Shown piece after piece: positions 10,060 to 20,870 of a DNA stretch of 64,000 bases. This DNA comes from Candidula unifasciata (lineage: Eukaryota; Mollusca; Gastropoda; Stylommatophora; Geomitridae). The notes under the pieces were generated by a model. The model saw only the letters and a list, made by a program, of their open reading frames with translations. It was not told the DNA's origin and made no database searches. The DNA lies in contig CAJHNH020006201.1 in NCBI GenBank assembly GCA_905116865.2, positions 1-64,000 on the forward strand, written 5' to 3'. Numbering within the stretch: the first letter of the stretch is position 1; every line of letters starts with the position of its first letter. The position numbers were made by a program, and so were the translations under genes.

Positions 10060-11020
10060 GACTCTTATCTAAGAATAAATATTGTGACTAACTTCTGCTT
10101 GCAGAATTTCCTGCTCAGACCGGCCTCCCATACGGTGTGGACAAGTGTAGGGAAAACTAATATTAAAACAAAAACCCAAAAAAATGGTTGAAGTTATGTT
10201 TAGGAGAAGATTTAACCTGATTAGTAATAAGTAATAACAAGTAAAAAAAAAACACAAGGAATTTAATCTCTTCACAAAACTGAAACAGTCGTAAACATGT
10301 CAACAACATCACGTCATTCTAATTAATAATTTCCTTAACTGTTGATTTAATTTTCTTCAGTGCACTTAACTGCACTCGAAGCTCCTACCGCCTCACCCCC
10401 TAGGACAGTCCCAGTGCTCCCTAAATTTTATCGAGGCCGCTAACGCCCCTCCCCCCTCCCCTAGACTGCCCCAGCTGTAGCGCCCACTTTAGGAAAAAAT
10501 GTAATTTACATCAAAAGAAATTTGACGAGTGATTTACTCAACAACACGCAGGCGTCGCTTACGTCCCCTGACAGTTTCTTGTACCCATTTTCAGCTGTCG
10601 ACACGGGAGCCAGGGCAATTTATGAACAGCCAGGTCCTTTAATTTTAGACTACCCCATCTCGCGGGCTTCGAGATTTGGCATGGAATTTCCCAGAACATC
10701 CCATACTATAGATAGGGGGTTTTGGTTAGGCTCAAGTAGCAGTCGCTATTCATTTAACACTAGGTCTAATCCTCACACCCCTCTCCCCTTTCCATAATAT
10801 GGTTCTGTCCGGAAAAACACGTAGAAATTCCAAACGAATTCTCGAAGCCGACGAGATGGGGTCGTATACAATTAAATAACCAAAAGCCATCTGGTGTCGA
10901 TTCTAACCCAAACTCTTTGGGCTCAAATTGCATCCCTGAATGGTTATACAAACGGCACAGGATCACTAAGCGCCATAAGCTCTCTGAGGGAGTAAGATCA
11001 CCCATGACCCTAACCTTGTG
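10060..11020. other. Unassigned stretch
   Basis: Contains C-rich patches around 10395-10465 and short open frames on both strands (10522-10797 and 10766-11083) without recognisable domains. Not clearly part of any family in the window. Confidence 0.4.
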
Positions 11021-11317
11021 GGTTCCGGGGCCCCATTGTGAGAAAAACAAAAACAAACAGACCCACTGCCTGCACAAAAGCATGTCGTAAGAGTCGACTA
11101 ATTTAGAGATTTATTTGAAGTTGGAGTACATTTGCCTGAGAGGCAAGGAACTAACAGTCTGCATGCAAATGAGTCATACCCGTGAACTGGATGTGCAGGT
11201 TCTGGAACAGGACTAGAAGAGAGTCCAGAGGTGGACGAACAACCAGAACTTTCAGCCGAAGTTTACAGCCGGCGAACGCGAGAAAGAAGAAGCAAAAGAA
11301 GAAGAAGACCTAAGATA
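11021..11317 (+). repeat. Family B repeat, near full-length
   Basis: Runs from GTGGGTTCCGGGGCCCCATT through CAGACCCACTGCC, CATGTCGTAAGAGTCGACTA and GAGAGGCAAGGAAC to AACAACCAGAAC and TTTACAGCCGG, with a short AGAAAGAAGAAG tail. The 18-bp array starts directly after the tail. Confidence 0.9.
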
Positions 11318-11686
11318 ACTAAGGGCCATAAGATCACACAGGGACCTAAGATCACTAAGGGCCCTAAGATCACACAGGGACCTAAGATCACACAGGGACC
11401 TAAGATCACACAGACACCTAAGATCACACAGGGACCTGAGATCACACAGGGACCTAAGATCACACAGGGACCTAAGATCACACAGGGACCTAAGATCACA
11501 CAGACACCTAAGATCACACAGGGACCTGAGATCACACAGGGACCTAAGATCACACAGACACCTAAGATCACACAGGGACCTAAGATCACACAGGGACCTG
11601 AGATCACACAGGGACCTAAGATCACACAGGGACCTAAGATCACACAGGGACCTAAGATCACACAGGGACCTAAGATCACTCTGGAA
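11318..11686. repeat. 18-bp tandem repeat, about 20 copies
   Basis: Unit GGGACCTAAGATCACACA with variants (GAGATC, ACACCT). The period is six codons, so both strands read open: GPKITQ on + and a cysteine/leucine-rich repeat on -. These open frames follow from the period and are not evidence for a gene. Confidence 0.96.
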
Positions 11687-11689
11687 TAG

Positions 11690-12058
11690 AGGGCGAAATA
11701 ACAAGTCACGACCAAGATAGATCCTCAACACAACAATAATAAAAACGACAACACGTTTACGAATGCACTGCTTTACCTTATCTAACAAATCAGACACAGT
11801 TTTCTCCAACCTTAAAGCGCGCGCGCGCACACACACACACACACACGCCGCCAAAGATTTGAACAGAGCATGCAATATAAATATGGAAACACGAGATAAT
11901 AAAGAGAAAAAATAGTTATGGTTGGTGCTTCAATAAGCCTGGACCACATCACGTTAGTAGATAAGGATTCTTACACTACACGGAAATGACGCATCCACAC
12001 CGAAACAACTTACAGCGCAGTAAACTTTATATTTCCTGGCTATTGCGTGAGATATGTG
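11690..12058. other. Unassigned stretch with CA/GC microsatellite
   Basis: A (GC)n(AC)n tract lies at about 11818-11846. Nothing else recognised. Confidence 0.45.
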
Positions 12059-12059
12059 A

Positions 12060-13165
12060 CCTTTTTCTTCTTCTTCAGCATTCCGAGCCCTTGAGGTTTA
12101 CTGCTGCAGATATTACCCGCCTCCATTCATCTCTCTCTCTCTCTCGTTGGCCTTCTCTTTCCAGTTGGTGACACTAAGTGTTTGCAGGTCTGTCTGGATA
12201 TTATCTCTCCATCGTCTTCTTGGTCTGACTCGTGGTCTACGACCAATCATATCCCTTGTGTGTAGTTTTTACTTCTCTGTCATCAGTATGTCCCAACCAT
12301 TTCAGTCTATTAACTCTCATGATGCCAGTGATCAGTCTCTAGCGTAATTGGTTAAACCTGACTTTCGCGGCGGCCGGGTGACGAACTCCTTGTGGTCCGG
12401 GTTCACTCCCGGGGGTAGGCAGAAAATCCACATTTATCCCAGATTAAGGGTACCAAAATGGAATCAAGGCAGAAATGTTGCGATATCCATAATACCGAGC
12501 CAAAGGGTTTACAACTCATGGCTTCTGGATACTTAAAAAAAACAAAACAAAAAAACATGAATTTCTTCGTTGCTTCTTATTCTCCATTCACCACTACTTG
12601 CATCTTTGATGGGTCCAAAGATTTGTCGTAAGACTGTTTTCGAAAACCTGTAATAAAGGCTTCATCTCTTCTAGCTGTTCTCCAAGTTTCAGAGCCATAT
12701 AACACATCTGGTCTTATCGACGTTTTATATATACTGATCTTGGTGTTGCGAGACAGACACTTTAACTTTAGCAGATGTTGAAAGGTACAGAATGCTTTTT
12801 TTCCAGATTGTATTCTAGATTGTATTTCTTCTCTCAACACTTTGGCGTAGTTGAATTTTGCACCCAAGTACTTATGTGTTTCCGTTCGTTTGATTTTCAT
12901 ATTATCGACTTGCGTGTGGCCGGAGTTTATATCTTTTCCCTGTCTAGTTATTATCATGTATTCTGTATTATCTTGATTGACAACTAGTCCCATTTTCTGA
13001 GCTGATTCTTTTAAGAGAGTCAGTTTTAACAGTCTCTAGTTCATTTTCTCCAACGATATCAATGTTATCTGCATATCCAAGTATTTTTGTAGATTCTCCT
13101 ACAGTACACTCTTGTTTCAGTTTCCTTATAATTTTCTCCAGATATGTCTGAACACCAAGGCTTAT
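12060..13165 (-). pseudogene. LINE family Q 3' part, split by a SINE
   Basis: On the minus strand the piece 12557-12993 encodes the RT C-terminal region (NQDNTEYMIITRQGKD, KYLGAKFNYAKVL, IYKTSIRPDVLYGSETW). The more 3' part at 12060-12335 reads as the region ending in a GAA-rich tail (TTCTTCTTC at 12065). A D2 SINE at 12336-12550 sits between them. The + strand copy at 30941-31685 shows that the two pieces were once continuous. Confidence 0.85.
12336..12552 (+). repeat. SINE family D2 nested in a LINE
   Basis: Starts TCTCTAGCGTAATTGGTTAA (box A-like), then GGTCCGGGTTCACTCCC (box B), GGTTGCGATATCCAT-like body and TGGCTTCTGGATACT, ending in an A-rich tail. It interrupts LINE family Q after GATGCCAGTGATCAG. 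The host LINE resumes with ATGAATTTCTTCG. Confidence 0.88.
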
Positions 13166-13214
13166 TCCCTGGAGGTAGGCAACAGCACGCCGTAGGGGTG
13201 TTCATGGCCAAGTG

Positions 13215-13470
<256 letters not shown>

Positions 13471-13499
13471 GTCTGTCTCTATACTAACCTATATACTTT

Positions 13500-13685
13500 A
13501 TGTGTCTTACAAAGCCACTTACTTACTACAAAGCCACATTATGTCCCACAAAGCCACCAGTTTACCACAGATCTACCTGATATGTCCCACAAAGCCAACT
13601 ATACTCCAGAAAGCCACATATACCCCACAAAGCCACCTATACCTCACAAAGCCACCTATACCGCACAAACCACCCTGACACGCCA
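13500..13685. repeat. Degenerate CCCACAAAGCCA minisatellite
   Basis: ACAAAGCCAC recurs about ten times at irregular spacing of roughly 18-30 bp (for example 13510, 13531, 13547, 13588, 13627, 13647). Confidence 0.85.
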
Positions 13686-13904
13686 ACCTTATTTTTCTAC
13701 ACCACTTGGCATGTATTATGCCGAAACATGACTCGGTGACATTCCACAAACTGCATTATGCGACTTCGCAGGTCTAACCTTCTTACACGCACCACTGGCT
13801 TCTAAAACTGGTAAAGAAAAAAAGAGAAGAAATCCGCAAGCATGTCTTCAACAAGTTTGTGGAAAATCAGGGTTGTTGGACCGAAAAGCGAAGATATCGC
13901 ATGG

Positions 13905-14585
13905 ACACATCAGGTATTTTTGAAGGACATTTCATGTATCTTTCTAGGACATGGCTCTGTATAGTTTATGTGACTCGTATGGGAAAATGTGGATTTTCTG
14001 AAAATCATATATGAACGACTTTTAGTAGAAGACACGAGATTGGAAGAAATAACATGGGCAAGAGTGTGTTAACGAGGAATTAGGTGTGGATCCGACAAGG
14101 AGGGACGGATGAGAGGAAGAGATCAGCTTGTGTATAATCAGTGTGCTACGGGAACAGTTAGTACTTACACCTTACGTCATTTGCTGCAGGAGACAAAGCA
14201 TCTATAGGTATGCCGGATGCAATATAATGTCGATTCTTAAATCAGTAATCTAGGACACATCAGGTAATTATTTTCAAACATGTCACGTAACGTTGTGGGG
14301 CATGTATAATAGTTTTGTATGGAATATATGTAACGTTATAAATTATAGCAGGTAGCCTTGTAGGACATATAAGGCAATCTTGTGGAACACTGTATGTAAT
14401 CTTGTCTGACATATCAAGTAGCATTGTGGAATATATCGGTAAAAGGTGTAGTTCAAATCAGGTAATTTTGGGAGACAGATCACATAGCGTTGTGGGACAT
14501 ATCAAATGGAGTGGGGGGGGGGGGGGGGCGGGGAGGGGGACATATCAGGTAGCATTGTAGAACATATAAGGCAATCTTGTGGAGA
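13905..14585. repeat. Degenerate CATATCAGGTA minisatellite, left part
   Basis: Loose repeats of CATATCAGGTAATCTTGTGG with much drift, including a G-rich run at 14513-14535. The same repeat resumes at 15889, so the LINE between is an insertion. Confidence 0.8.
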
Positions 14586-15888
14586 CACCCACATTGTCAG
14601 TACACCCATGCCAGTCGCAAGCATGTGTGGTGTGGACATCGAGAGAACGGACGGGTAAATACCTGAACATGACATTTGACAGGTGCATGTCATATAGGTA
14701 TCGCGTAGACAACGTCATACTTAGAGCCAGAAAGGTCTGACAGCACTTAAGGAGCTAGCAGCAGCTGATATTAAACAACAACTTCTTTGCCGTCTCTGTC
14801 AAGGGCTTGTGTTAAGCGTCATTGACTATGGTCTGGGCCTCCTCACTGTCAGCTGAACCCCGCTAGAAAGACTGGACCAAGAACAAAATAAGCCATGATA
14901 CTTATATTCGGCTGCACAAAAGACACCCCCTGCCACGCCATGCGATATATCCTGGTTTTGCCGACGATGGCTAACAGACACAAAGTTGCATAGGTCTAGG
15001 CTTACATGAGCGTATCAGCTGACGTTAACCACCCACTGCACAAAGCTATACAAGACACAAAAGGTATGTGTTTCAAAAGAGGTCGCTCCTGGATCATCAA
15101 AGCTGAAGATTGAATCCAGTAGGTATGTGACCTAGACGAGATCAATCACAGAAAAGAATGGACGAATGTACGAGTAGACATGCATAGCATCTCTAAGGTT
15201 GTCGTCATACTGGGGAGGTACTGCAGGAATCAGACTCCTGCGGCCGTAGACACAGAGGTAAGGGCACCGACAGATCAGCGCTCACACACAGAAGACATCA
15301 TAATCTACATAAATGGATCAGTAAAGCGCGAATCTATGTCAGCATTGGCACACACAGCGCAAAGGATGGGAGAAACAATACAAGAAGACAGGGGCGCTTA
15401 CAAGACTACATCAAGCATGACCATGGAGATAGCTGCTGCTTCTAGAGCACTGGCAGAGCAAACAGCTACACCTGCAGTAATTGTATCAGACTCCATGAAC
15501 ATGCTTCAGAAGATAGCAACATGCGGTAAGCGCGCTGGATGGGTAGAAAGCATTTGAAAATCGCCCTTAACCTTCCTCACCTGGATCTACACACCTAGCC
15601 ATGAAAAGGTTAATGAGGGAGCGGACCAAGTGGCAAGCAGGGCACCATCACACGTGGGAAGAAACATGGGCAGAGAAGATAGCTTTAGAGCTAAAGGAAC
15701 TGGGCTAGTGGATAATGACCAATCTCTGACACTAACACCATTGCGTGACATGGGAGTAAAGCATGGTAAGCCGCCTTCGAGGCCGAGATAGGCGACATTA
15801 TAACAAACCTCTCATGGGAACAATTAGTAGAAGTTCCTTGGAAGTGCTGCTGCATCGGAGGACTGAGCACGCATGTGAATGAGATAAC
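14586..15888 (+). pseudogene. LINE family S: RT thumb plus RNase H, inserted
   Basis: Broken frames first give an RT C-terminal region (YLNMTFDRCMSYRYRVDNVI; LRARK). At 15180-15557 follows an RNase H-like domain: IIIYINGSV where active enzymes usually have a DGS triad, MTMEIAAASRAL with the glutamate, and VIVSDSMNML with an aspartate. SHEKVNEGADQVAS follows in another frame. The 3' end encodes a degraded CCxxC-like zinc-binding tail (about 15835-15885). RNase H restricts it to the I-like groups of LINEs. It is dead and sits inside a minisatellite. Confidence 0.8.
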
Positions 15889-16045
15889 ATAAAATATCTT
15901 GTTTGGAACACATCAGGTAATCTTGTGGGACATATCAGGTAATTTTATGGGACATCAGGTAGAGCTGGGGAATATATCAGGTAAATTTCATCATAGTCAT
16001 ATCATCAGGTAGTGTTGTCGGATATCTCAGGTAACCCGAGTCCTT
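15889..16045. repeat. Degenerate CATATCAGGTA minisatellite, right part
   Basis: ACACATCAGGTAATCTTGTG and GGGACATATCAGGTAATTTT continue the array seen before 14585. Confidence 0.8.
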
Positions 16046-16124
16046 CTATAATGATGTCCTCTATTCAGATTTTGTGACCAGGAAGTATAACAATAACCAA
16101 CATTTGCCCCTAAGCTGGATTAGC

Positions 16125-16535
16125 GTACTGCAGTTAGGTTTAGGTTTAGGTTTAGACGACGGATCGACATCACGGCACAAGAGTAGTAACCCATTAGTGC
16201 TCCGTTCTACCTCTGACTCAAGCCTGAGTCTGAGAAAGCTCAGCGCAGTGCACGAACTCTGTAGAACCGGCGAGGATCCTGAAATACTTTTGGGTAGATC
16301 AAGAACTCCAAATGTTGCCCGGGCAGCGCCGTTATGCTACTCTTTTTCGATTTCCAACTGCCAATGGATTTTTTTACGTGGGCAACAATACACACAGGCG
16401 TCCGATCTTACTACCCAGAGACCAGGGGAAATTATTTGAAGTCCCCGTGATAAAAATCCTAGCCTTCACCGGGACTTGAACCCGAGACCTCCAGCACTTG
16501 GGGCGGACGCTATGCCTCGAGACCACGCAATACGA
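16125..16535 (-). repeat. SINE family C, tRNA-like head
   Basis: Read on the minus strand it starts with a tRNA-like head (GTGGTCTCGAGGCAT, then GGTTCAAGTCCCGG as box B) and continues through GGTCTCTGGGTAGTAAGATC to GAGTCAGAGGTAGAACGGAG. Other copies: 25675-26075 and 33037-33335 (-), 37432-37862 (+). Confidence 0.85.
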
Positions 16536-16640
16536 AGATGGGCACAGGATATAAGTGATTCCTTGAAGATTAAAGTAAGTGAGGCGGGAGAGCTGGCGAG
16601 AGACCAAGTTTCTTTAAGGGACCTGCTACATGATGATGAA
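16536..16640 (+). pseudogene. LINE family P 3' end fragment
   Basis: CGAAGATGGGCACAGGATAT, GGAGAGCTGGCGAGAGACCA and CCTGCTACATGATGATG match the other P copies. It directly abuts the head of the family C SINE. Confidence 0.8.
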
Positions 16641-16734
16641 TGCTGGAAAAAGGCATAAGCTAACTAAGCTGCAGCTTGACCTCACAATCTCCAGGGGCCT
16701 CAACAAATTCCTGTTTTTCTGTTCACAATTAAAA

Positions 16735-17118
16735 TTGTGTTTTAATGTGTAATGTTTAATGTGTAATGTTTTGAGGTGTAATGTTTAATGTGTAATGTTT
16801 AATTGTAATGTTTGAGGTGTAATGTTTTAAGTTTAATGTTTAAGGTGTAATGTTTAATGTGTAATGTTTGATGTGTAATGTTTAATGTGTAATGTTTAAT
16901 GTGTAATGTTTGAGGTGTCATGTTTAGTGTGTAATGTTTAATGTGTAATGTTTAATGTGTAATGTTTGAGGTGTAATGTTTAATGTGTAATGTTTGAGTT
17001 GTTATGTTTAATGTGTAATGTTTGAGGTGTAATGTTTAGTGTGTAATGCTTAATGTGTAATGTTTAATGTGTAATGTTTGAGGTGTAATGTTTAATGTGT
17101 AATGTTTAATGTGTAATT
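16735..17118. repeat. 14-bp AT-rich minisatellite
   Basis: About 27 degenerate copies of TAATGTTTAATGTG with TGAGG variants. No open frame of note. Confidence 0.93.
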
Positions 17119-17514
17119 AAGAATCGACATCACAGCACTCGGAACACTCACATAAGCGCTCCGTCTCTATCGTCAACAGTTTGGATGGTACAAAAAGCAG
17201 TCTGATTGTATATCCGTCCCGTCTTTCCCTTTAGTTCTGATCGTCGACCCCATCCCCTGGTCACTCCTCACAGTACAATTCTCTTCAGATCACGATGTGA
17301 TCCATCTGTGCTTCCGCACTGTTCACTCGACCACAAAGGGCCCTTACAGCATCTAGCTTGTCAGTTCACACCAAGTTGTGCAGAACCATCGACTTATCCT
17401 GGGGAAAATATCCAACGAACAATTTTCTTTTAATAAAGCCTCAAAGATGGATATCTAATACTGTGATTTTACAGACACATTCTTTATTATTTCTTATACT
17501 TAATATTAAACAAT
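17119..17514. other. Unassigned stretch
   Basis: The first bases (GACATCACAGCACTCGGAAC) faintly resemble family C. Otherwise nothing recognised. Confidence 0.35.
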
Positions 17515-17748
17515 ATATTTCTTCTTCTTCGATCATTATGTTTGAAAACATATCAGGAGGCCGGTAGCCTTTATGAAAGCTATTGTGCAATCTATATCCT
17601 CTCGTGTACCATACAGTTTTGTCTTCATTGTTTTTGGAACATGCCAGATTGCGTCTATGTTGTCTGCATACAGTTGACAGTGTTGGAGCACATGCTCAGC
17701 ATTTTCGGGTGCCAAGTTTCAGTGGCACGTCTCCCTGTTTCCTACACT
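17515..17748 (-). pseudogene. LINE family T 3' end with GAA tail
   Basis: Minus-strand translation approximates GTRKCAEHVLQHCHLY, the zinc-knuckle-like end of RNase H-bearing LINEs, followed by a KTKLYG-like segment and a TTC run at 17520 (the GAA tail). A better copy is at 23447-23683. Confidence 0.75.
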
Positions 17749-17749
17749 G

Positions 17750-18003
17750 AAAACTTTTATTTCCATATGAATTATTTTGGTCATATCAAGCCTCCTGAGG
17801 GGTAAAAGAAAAACAATAGCAGACGGCATGGTACCAGAAAGGAGGAGCTGGAAACGACTAAAAGATGGGCACATGACATAAGTGACTCCTTGAATGTGAA
17901 AGTACACAAGACCGAGAGAGCTGGTTTGAGACCTAGTTTCTTTCAGGCTGACTCTTTTGAGAGCGACGTTCTGCAAAGGAGCTGCTACAAGATGATGATG
18001 CTA
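17750..18003 (+). pseudogene. LINE family P 3' end fragment
   Basis: TATTTTGGTCATATCAAGCC, GGCATGGTACCAGAAAGGAG and TTTCTTTCAGGCTGACT follow the P consensus, ending CTGCTACAAGATGATGATG. Confidence 0.82.
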
Positions 18004-18009
18004 TTTCCA

Positions 18010-18210
18010 TCATCCATATGTTTACCAACTACATCTCAGAAGATCAGCTACAAGAGCAAGAGGACGGCTACGGAAAATGGATCGACAACATTAAAGACAC
18101 CTTACGCCTTCACGGCATGATAATAGCCAGTGGCAGCCAGCGTGCACTGGATCGAACTTTATTCCTCTCCACGAAGCTTAACGGTAGAAGTGGTTAATGA
18201 TGAGGATGAT
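18010..18210 (+). pseudogene. LINE 3' end fragment, unclassified
   Basis: Reads approximately GYGKWIDNIKDTLRLHGM then RALDRTLF, typical of the region after a LINE reverse transcriptase, and ends in GATGAGGATGATGATG. Confidence 0.5.
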
Positions 18211-18257
18211 GATGAATATTTTAAAAGGCGTATATATTTTTTGGATTTCTAAGATTG

Positions 18258-18578
18258 GCTGGTGTAATGTAAAATGGATCAGGAAAAGGAAGAACATCGA
18301 CATTTAGGAGAACTGGCTCATTAACAGCATCCTGTCCCGAAAGTTGAAGTATTTTGGCCACATCAAACGTCATGGTGGATTAGAAAAGAAGGTGATGGAA
18401 GGTGCAGTTTGTGGAAGGCGAGGCAGGGGTCGACCAGCGCGAAGATGGATGCAAGGCATTGAAGATGCATTGGCTTTGAAAGCACATGGGGCTGGAGAGC
18501 TGGCTAGGGAAAGGGATACTTTCAGGCGTGCCGTGAAGAGAGCAACCTTCTGTTAAAGACTTGCTGATTGATGATGAA
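18258..18578 (+). pseudogene. LINE family P 3' end, best-preserved tail
   Basis: An open frame (18344-18556) gives MKYFGHIKRHGGLEKKVMEG then GRRGRGRPARRWMQGIED and GELARERDTFRRAVKRATFC. This is the intact C-terminus of family P; the upstream RT is missing. Confidence 0.85.
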
Positions 18579-18619
18579 TGTGAAACAATATGGGCCTCAG
18601 GGTTTTATATAGCTCAGGG

Positions 18620-18814
18620 CAGTGTTTCCCAAACATTTTTTGGCCGCGGCGCCTTTTTTTTTCCAATTAAAATGTTTCCATAGCGCCCTAACCTAAGTAA
18701 AAGTATTTGTGTCTTGGTTAAATTAAGTATGAAGCTTTTACAATATTTCGTGGCGCCCCTGTGAAGAGGTCGCGGCTCCTCCGGGCTCCGCGGCGCACAG
18801 TTTGGGAATCACTG
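18620..18814 (+). mobile_element. hAT-type MITE with 8-bp target duplication
   Basis: Terminal inverted repeats CAGTGTTTCCCAAAC and GTTTGGGAATCACTG with GC-rich subterminal GGCCGCGGCGCC and GGCTCCGCGGCGC. Flanks GCTCAGGG (18612-18619) and GCCTAGGG (18815-18822) look like an 8-bp target duplication with two changes, as expected for hAT. No transposase; non-autonomous. Strand is arbitrary. Confidence 0.82.
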
Positions 18815-18829
18815 GCCTAGGGTGTAATC

Positions 18830-19880
18830 GAGTCTAAATTCGACCCTGGCATTGTGCCTTACTCTCATACACTGACATTACTGCAGGTTAAACTAGGCCA
18901 ATGTAACCATTATGTGAGCCAATAATAACTTTTTTTTCTCTCTGGTAGTTTGAACAGGATATCCGGGAGGTGCCTTGATGTTCTGTCATCCAGACTAAGA
19001 TTTCTTAGGGTGGTAAACTTCCAGGTTGCCGCCCAGAGGGTACAAGCTATCGATCAATAGAAGTACTGACTGCCTTACATAATGCTCGATGTATATTACT
19101 TGTTTACTTTCTTGTGATTGGTGGTTATATGTAAGCAAGTCAAAGGTCGGAGGTCAGCACCCGTCTCTATAGATTGCCATCAGTGTGGGTAAGGCGGGGG
19201 GTGGGGGGGGGGGGGGGCGACACAGGTGACAGAGAAATGTCGATATAAAAGGTTTAATCATCGGCGTGGCCGCGGGGGAAAAAAGTGGGGAAATATGTTT
19301 ATGTTGACCGGCTTCCGACTTCCCACCTAATTTAGTTGGTCTATCTTTTCAAAAACTGTAATGCAGTTTGTAAAATGTTCACTATTTAACCCCCAACCCA
19401 AAATACATATTGCTTTTAAAAGCACGTTTTTTATTTAAAGTCTCGTCAGATCTTCTGTTGCTTTTATTGACATTAACTTGGAACACAAGACCCCATCAAC
19501 AGGTAACTATTTTTTCAAACATTGTCCGAAGAACAGGACACTGTAGGCTTAACCACATGCATTAAATAGAGACTGTAAAGTCCCCATAGTGTGCCTGTCA
19601 GACGGGACCACAGACGCATGACCACATTCTGCAGGACTGCTAACTATACTTACAACTACGATGATCACCTGGCCTCAAAAATAAAGTGTGAAGAGCAAGC
19701 TATGTGGAACCACAAGGGACCTGCAATTGACATGCGAGTTCAGGCAGCTCACCGGATGGTCTGACCTGAACATACGAAACCGAACGCCAAGAAAAAAAAA
19801 GAAGAAAAACAGATATAACCTAATACTTCAACATCTCTAGAGTCACAGTTTGACTTTATAATAGCGTATTCATTGTCCAG
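18830..19880. other. Unassigned stretch with poly-G tract
   Basis: Apart from the G run at 19196-19217 I recognise no gene, RNA or repeat family. Confidence 0.4.
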
Positions 19881-19884
19881 GTTG

Positions 19885-20095
19885 GCTCCGTTTTTAATGT
19901 GGTATTCTTAGCCTTTTTCTTCTCAACATCGATGCCGTGTGGCGTTGGTAGTCATTTCTATCCACAACCTTCTGTCTCGTGTACTTTCAAACAACTTCAC
20001 AGATGATATTCCATGCTATGTTGTCAAACCGTCCAGCATCTGTTCTCTCAGTCTCTCTCTGCCTCTCATCCGCTCCAGTTTTCTTTTTCTCATCA
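19885..20095 (-). pseudogene. Probable LINE fragment
   Basis: TTGTCAAACCGTCCAGCATC and the flanking CTTCT runs resemble minus-strand LINE 3' regions, but no motif is decisive. Confidence 0.35.
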
Positions 20096-20099
20096 CGTG

Positions 20100-20300
20100 A
20101 CTTAACGTTCACCGGCTGTAAAATCTGGCGGAATGTTCTAGTAGATTGTCCACTTCTGAAGTTTGGTCTTGTCCCAGAACTTGAGTTGAGCGTGCACATC
20201 CGTTTTACAGATCTAGCTTATTTCTGTACAGACGATTGGTTTCTCATCTTTTATGCAGATGCACCCCAGCTTCGAACGAACCTTCATTATGACCCACCCA
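20100..20300 (-). repeat. Family B fragment
   Basis: GTTCACCGGCTGTAAAATCT, TCCCAGAACTTGAGT and CATCCGTTTTACAGATCT are the reverse complement of the family B 3' half. Confidence 0.82.
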
Positions 20301-20440
20301 CACTGTTGTTGTTGGCAGCTTTCCAGACGATAGTGTTACATGGCGCTATCAGGAGACATGTGACTCACAGCCCATGGCGATGACGAGTGTGACTAACAAG
20401 ACCCGAAGAATCCTCCTTAGAATCGCATGTGAAAGCTGTC

Positions 20441-20675
20441 TGCCCGGCTCTATAGCGTAGTTGGCTAAACCGGATTGCGCTGTGGCCGGGTGACGAACTC
20501 CTTGTGGTCCGGGTTCACTCCCAGGGGTAGGCAGAAAAGCCACATTTCTCCCAGATTTACGGTATTTACAATGGAATCAAGGCCGAAAGGTTGCGATATC
20601 CATATTACCGAGCCTAAGGGTTAACATCTCATGGCTTCTGGATACTAAAACAAACAAACAAACAAACAAACAAAC
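20441..20675 (+). repeat. SINE family D2 with target duplication
   Basis: GCCCGGCTCTATAGCGTAGT begins a tRNA-like head, with box B GGGTTCACTCCC and an (AAAC)n tail. The direct repeat GAAAGCTGT at 20431-20439 and 20676-20684 is a 9-bp target-site duplication, proving retroposition here. Confidence 0.92.
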
Positions 20676-20699
20676 GAAAGCTGTTTAGCCTTTTCTCCT

Positions 20700-20870
20700 G
20701 GTGCGAAGCTCAACAGAAAGCTCAGAAGAAGGATGAGACGGATATACAATCAATCAGACGTTAACTGGAACCATCGGAATTGGAACTTTTCGCTTGCTGC
20801 TGAAGATGGGGACTGAACACTTATGGGAGTGTCATTTCTGTGATATCGATTCTTAACTCAACATTCAGCA
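20700..20870 (+). pseudogene. LINE 3' end fragment shared with 59.6 kb
   Basis: GGATGAGACGGATATA, TCGCTTGCTGCTGAAGATGG and CACTTATGGGAGTGTC match 59585-59700 closely. The other copy reads HLWECPECCDVNS, a CX2C zinc-binding-like end. Confidence 0.6.

Noticed and set aside
9002..10072. 356-residue open frame on the + strand as a repetitive protein gene
   Set aside because: It exists because the 45-bp unit is divisible by three; the opposite strand and another frame are open too, and there is no start context, splice structure or known domain.
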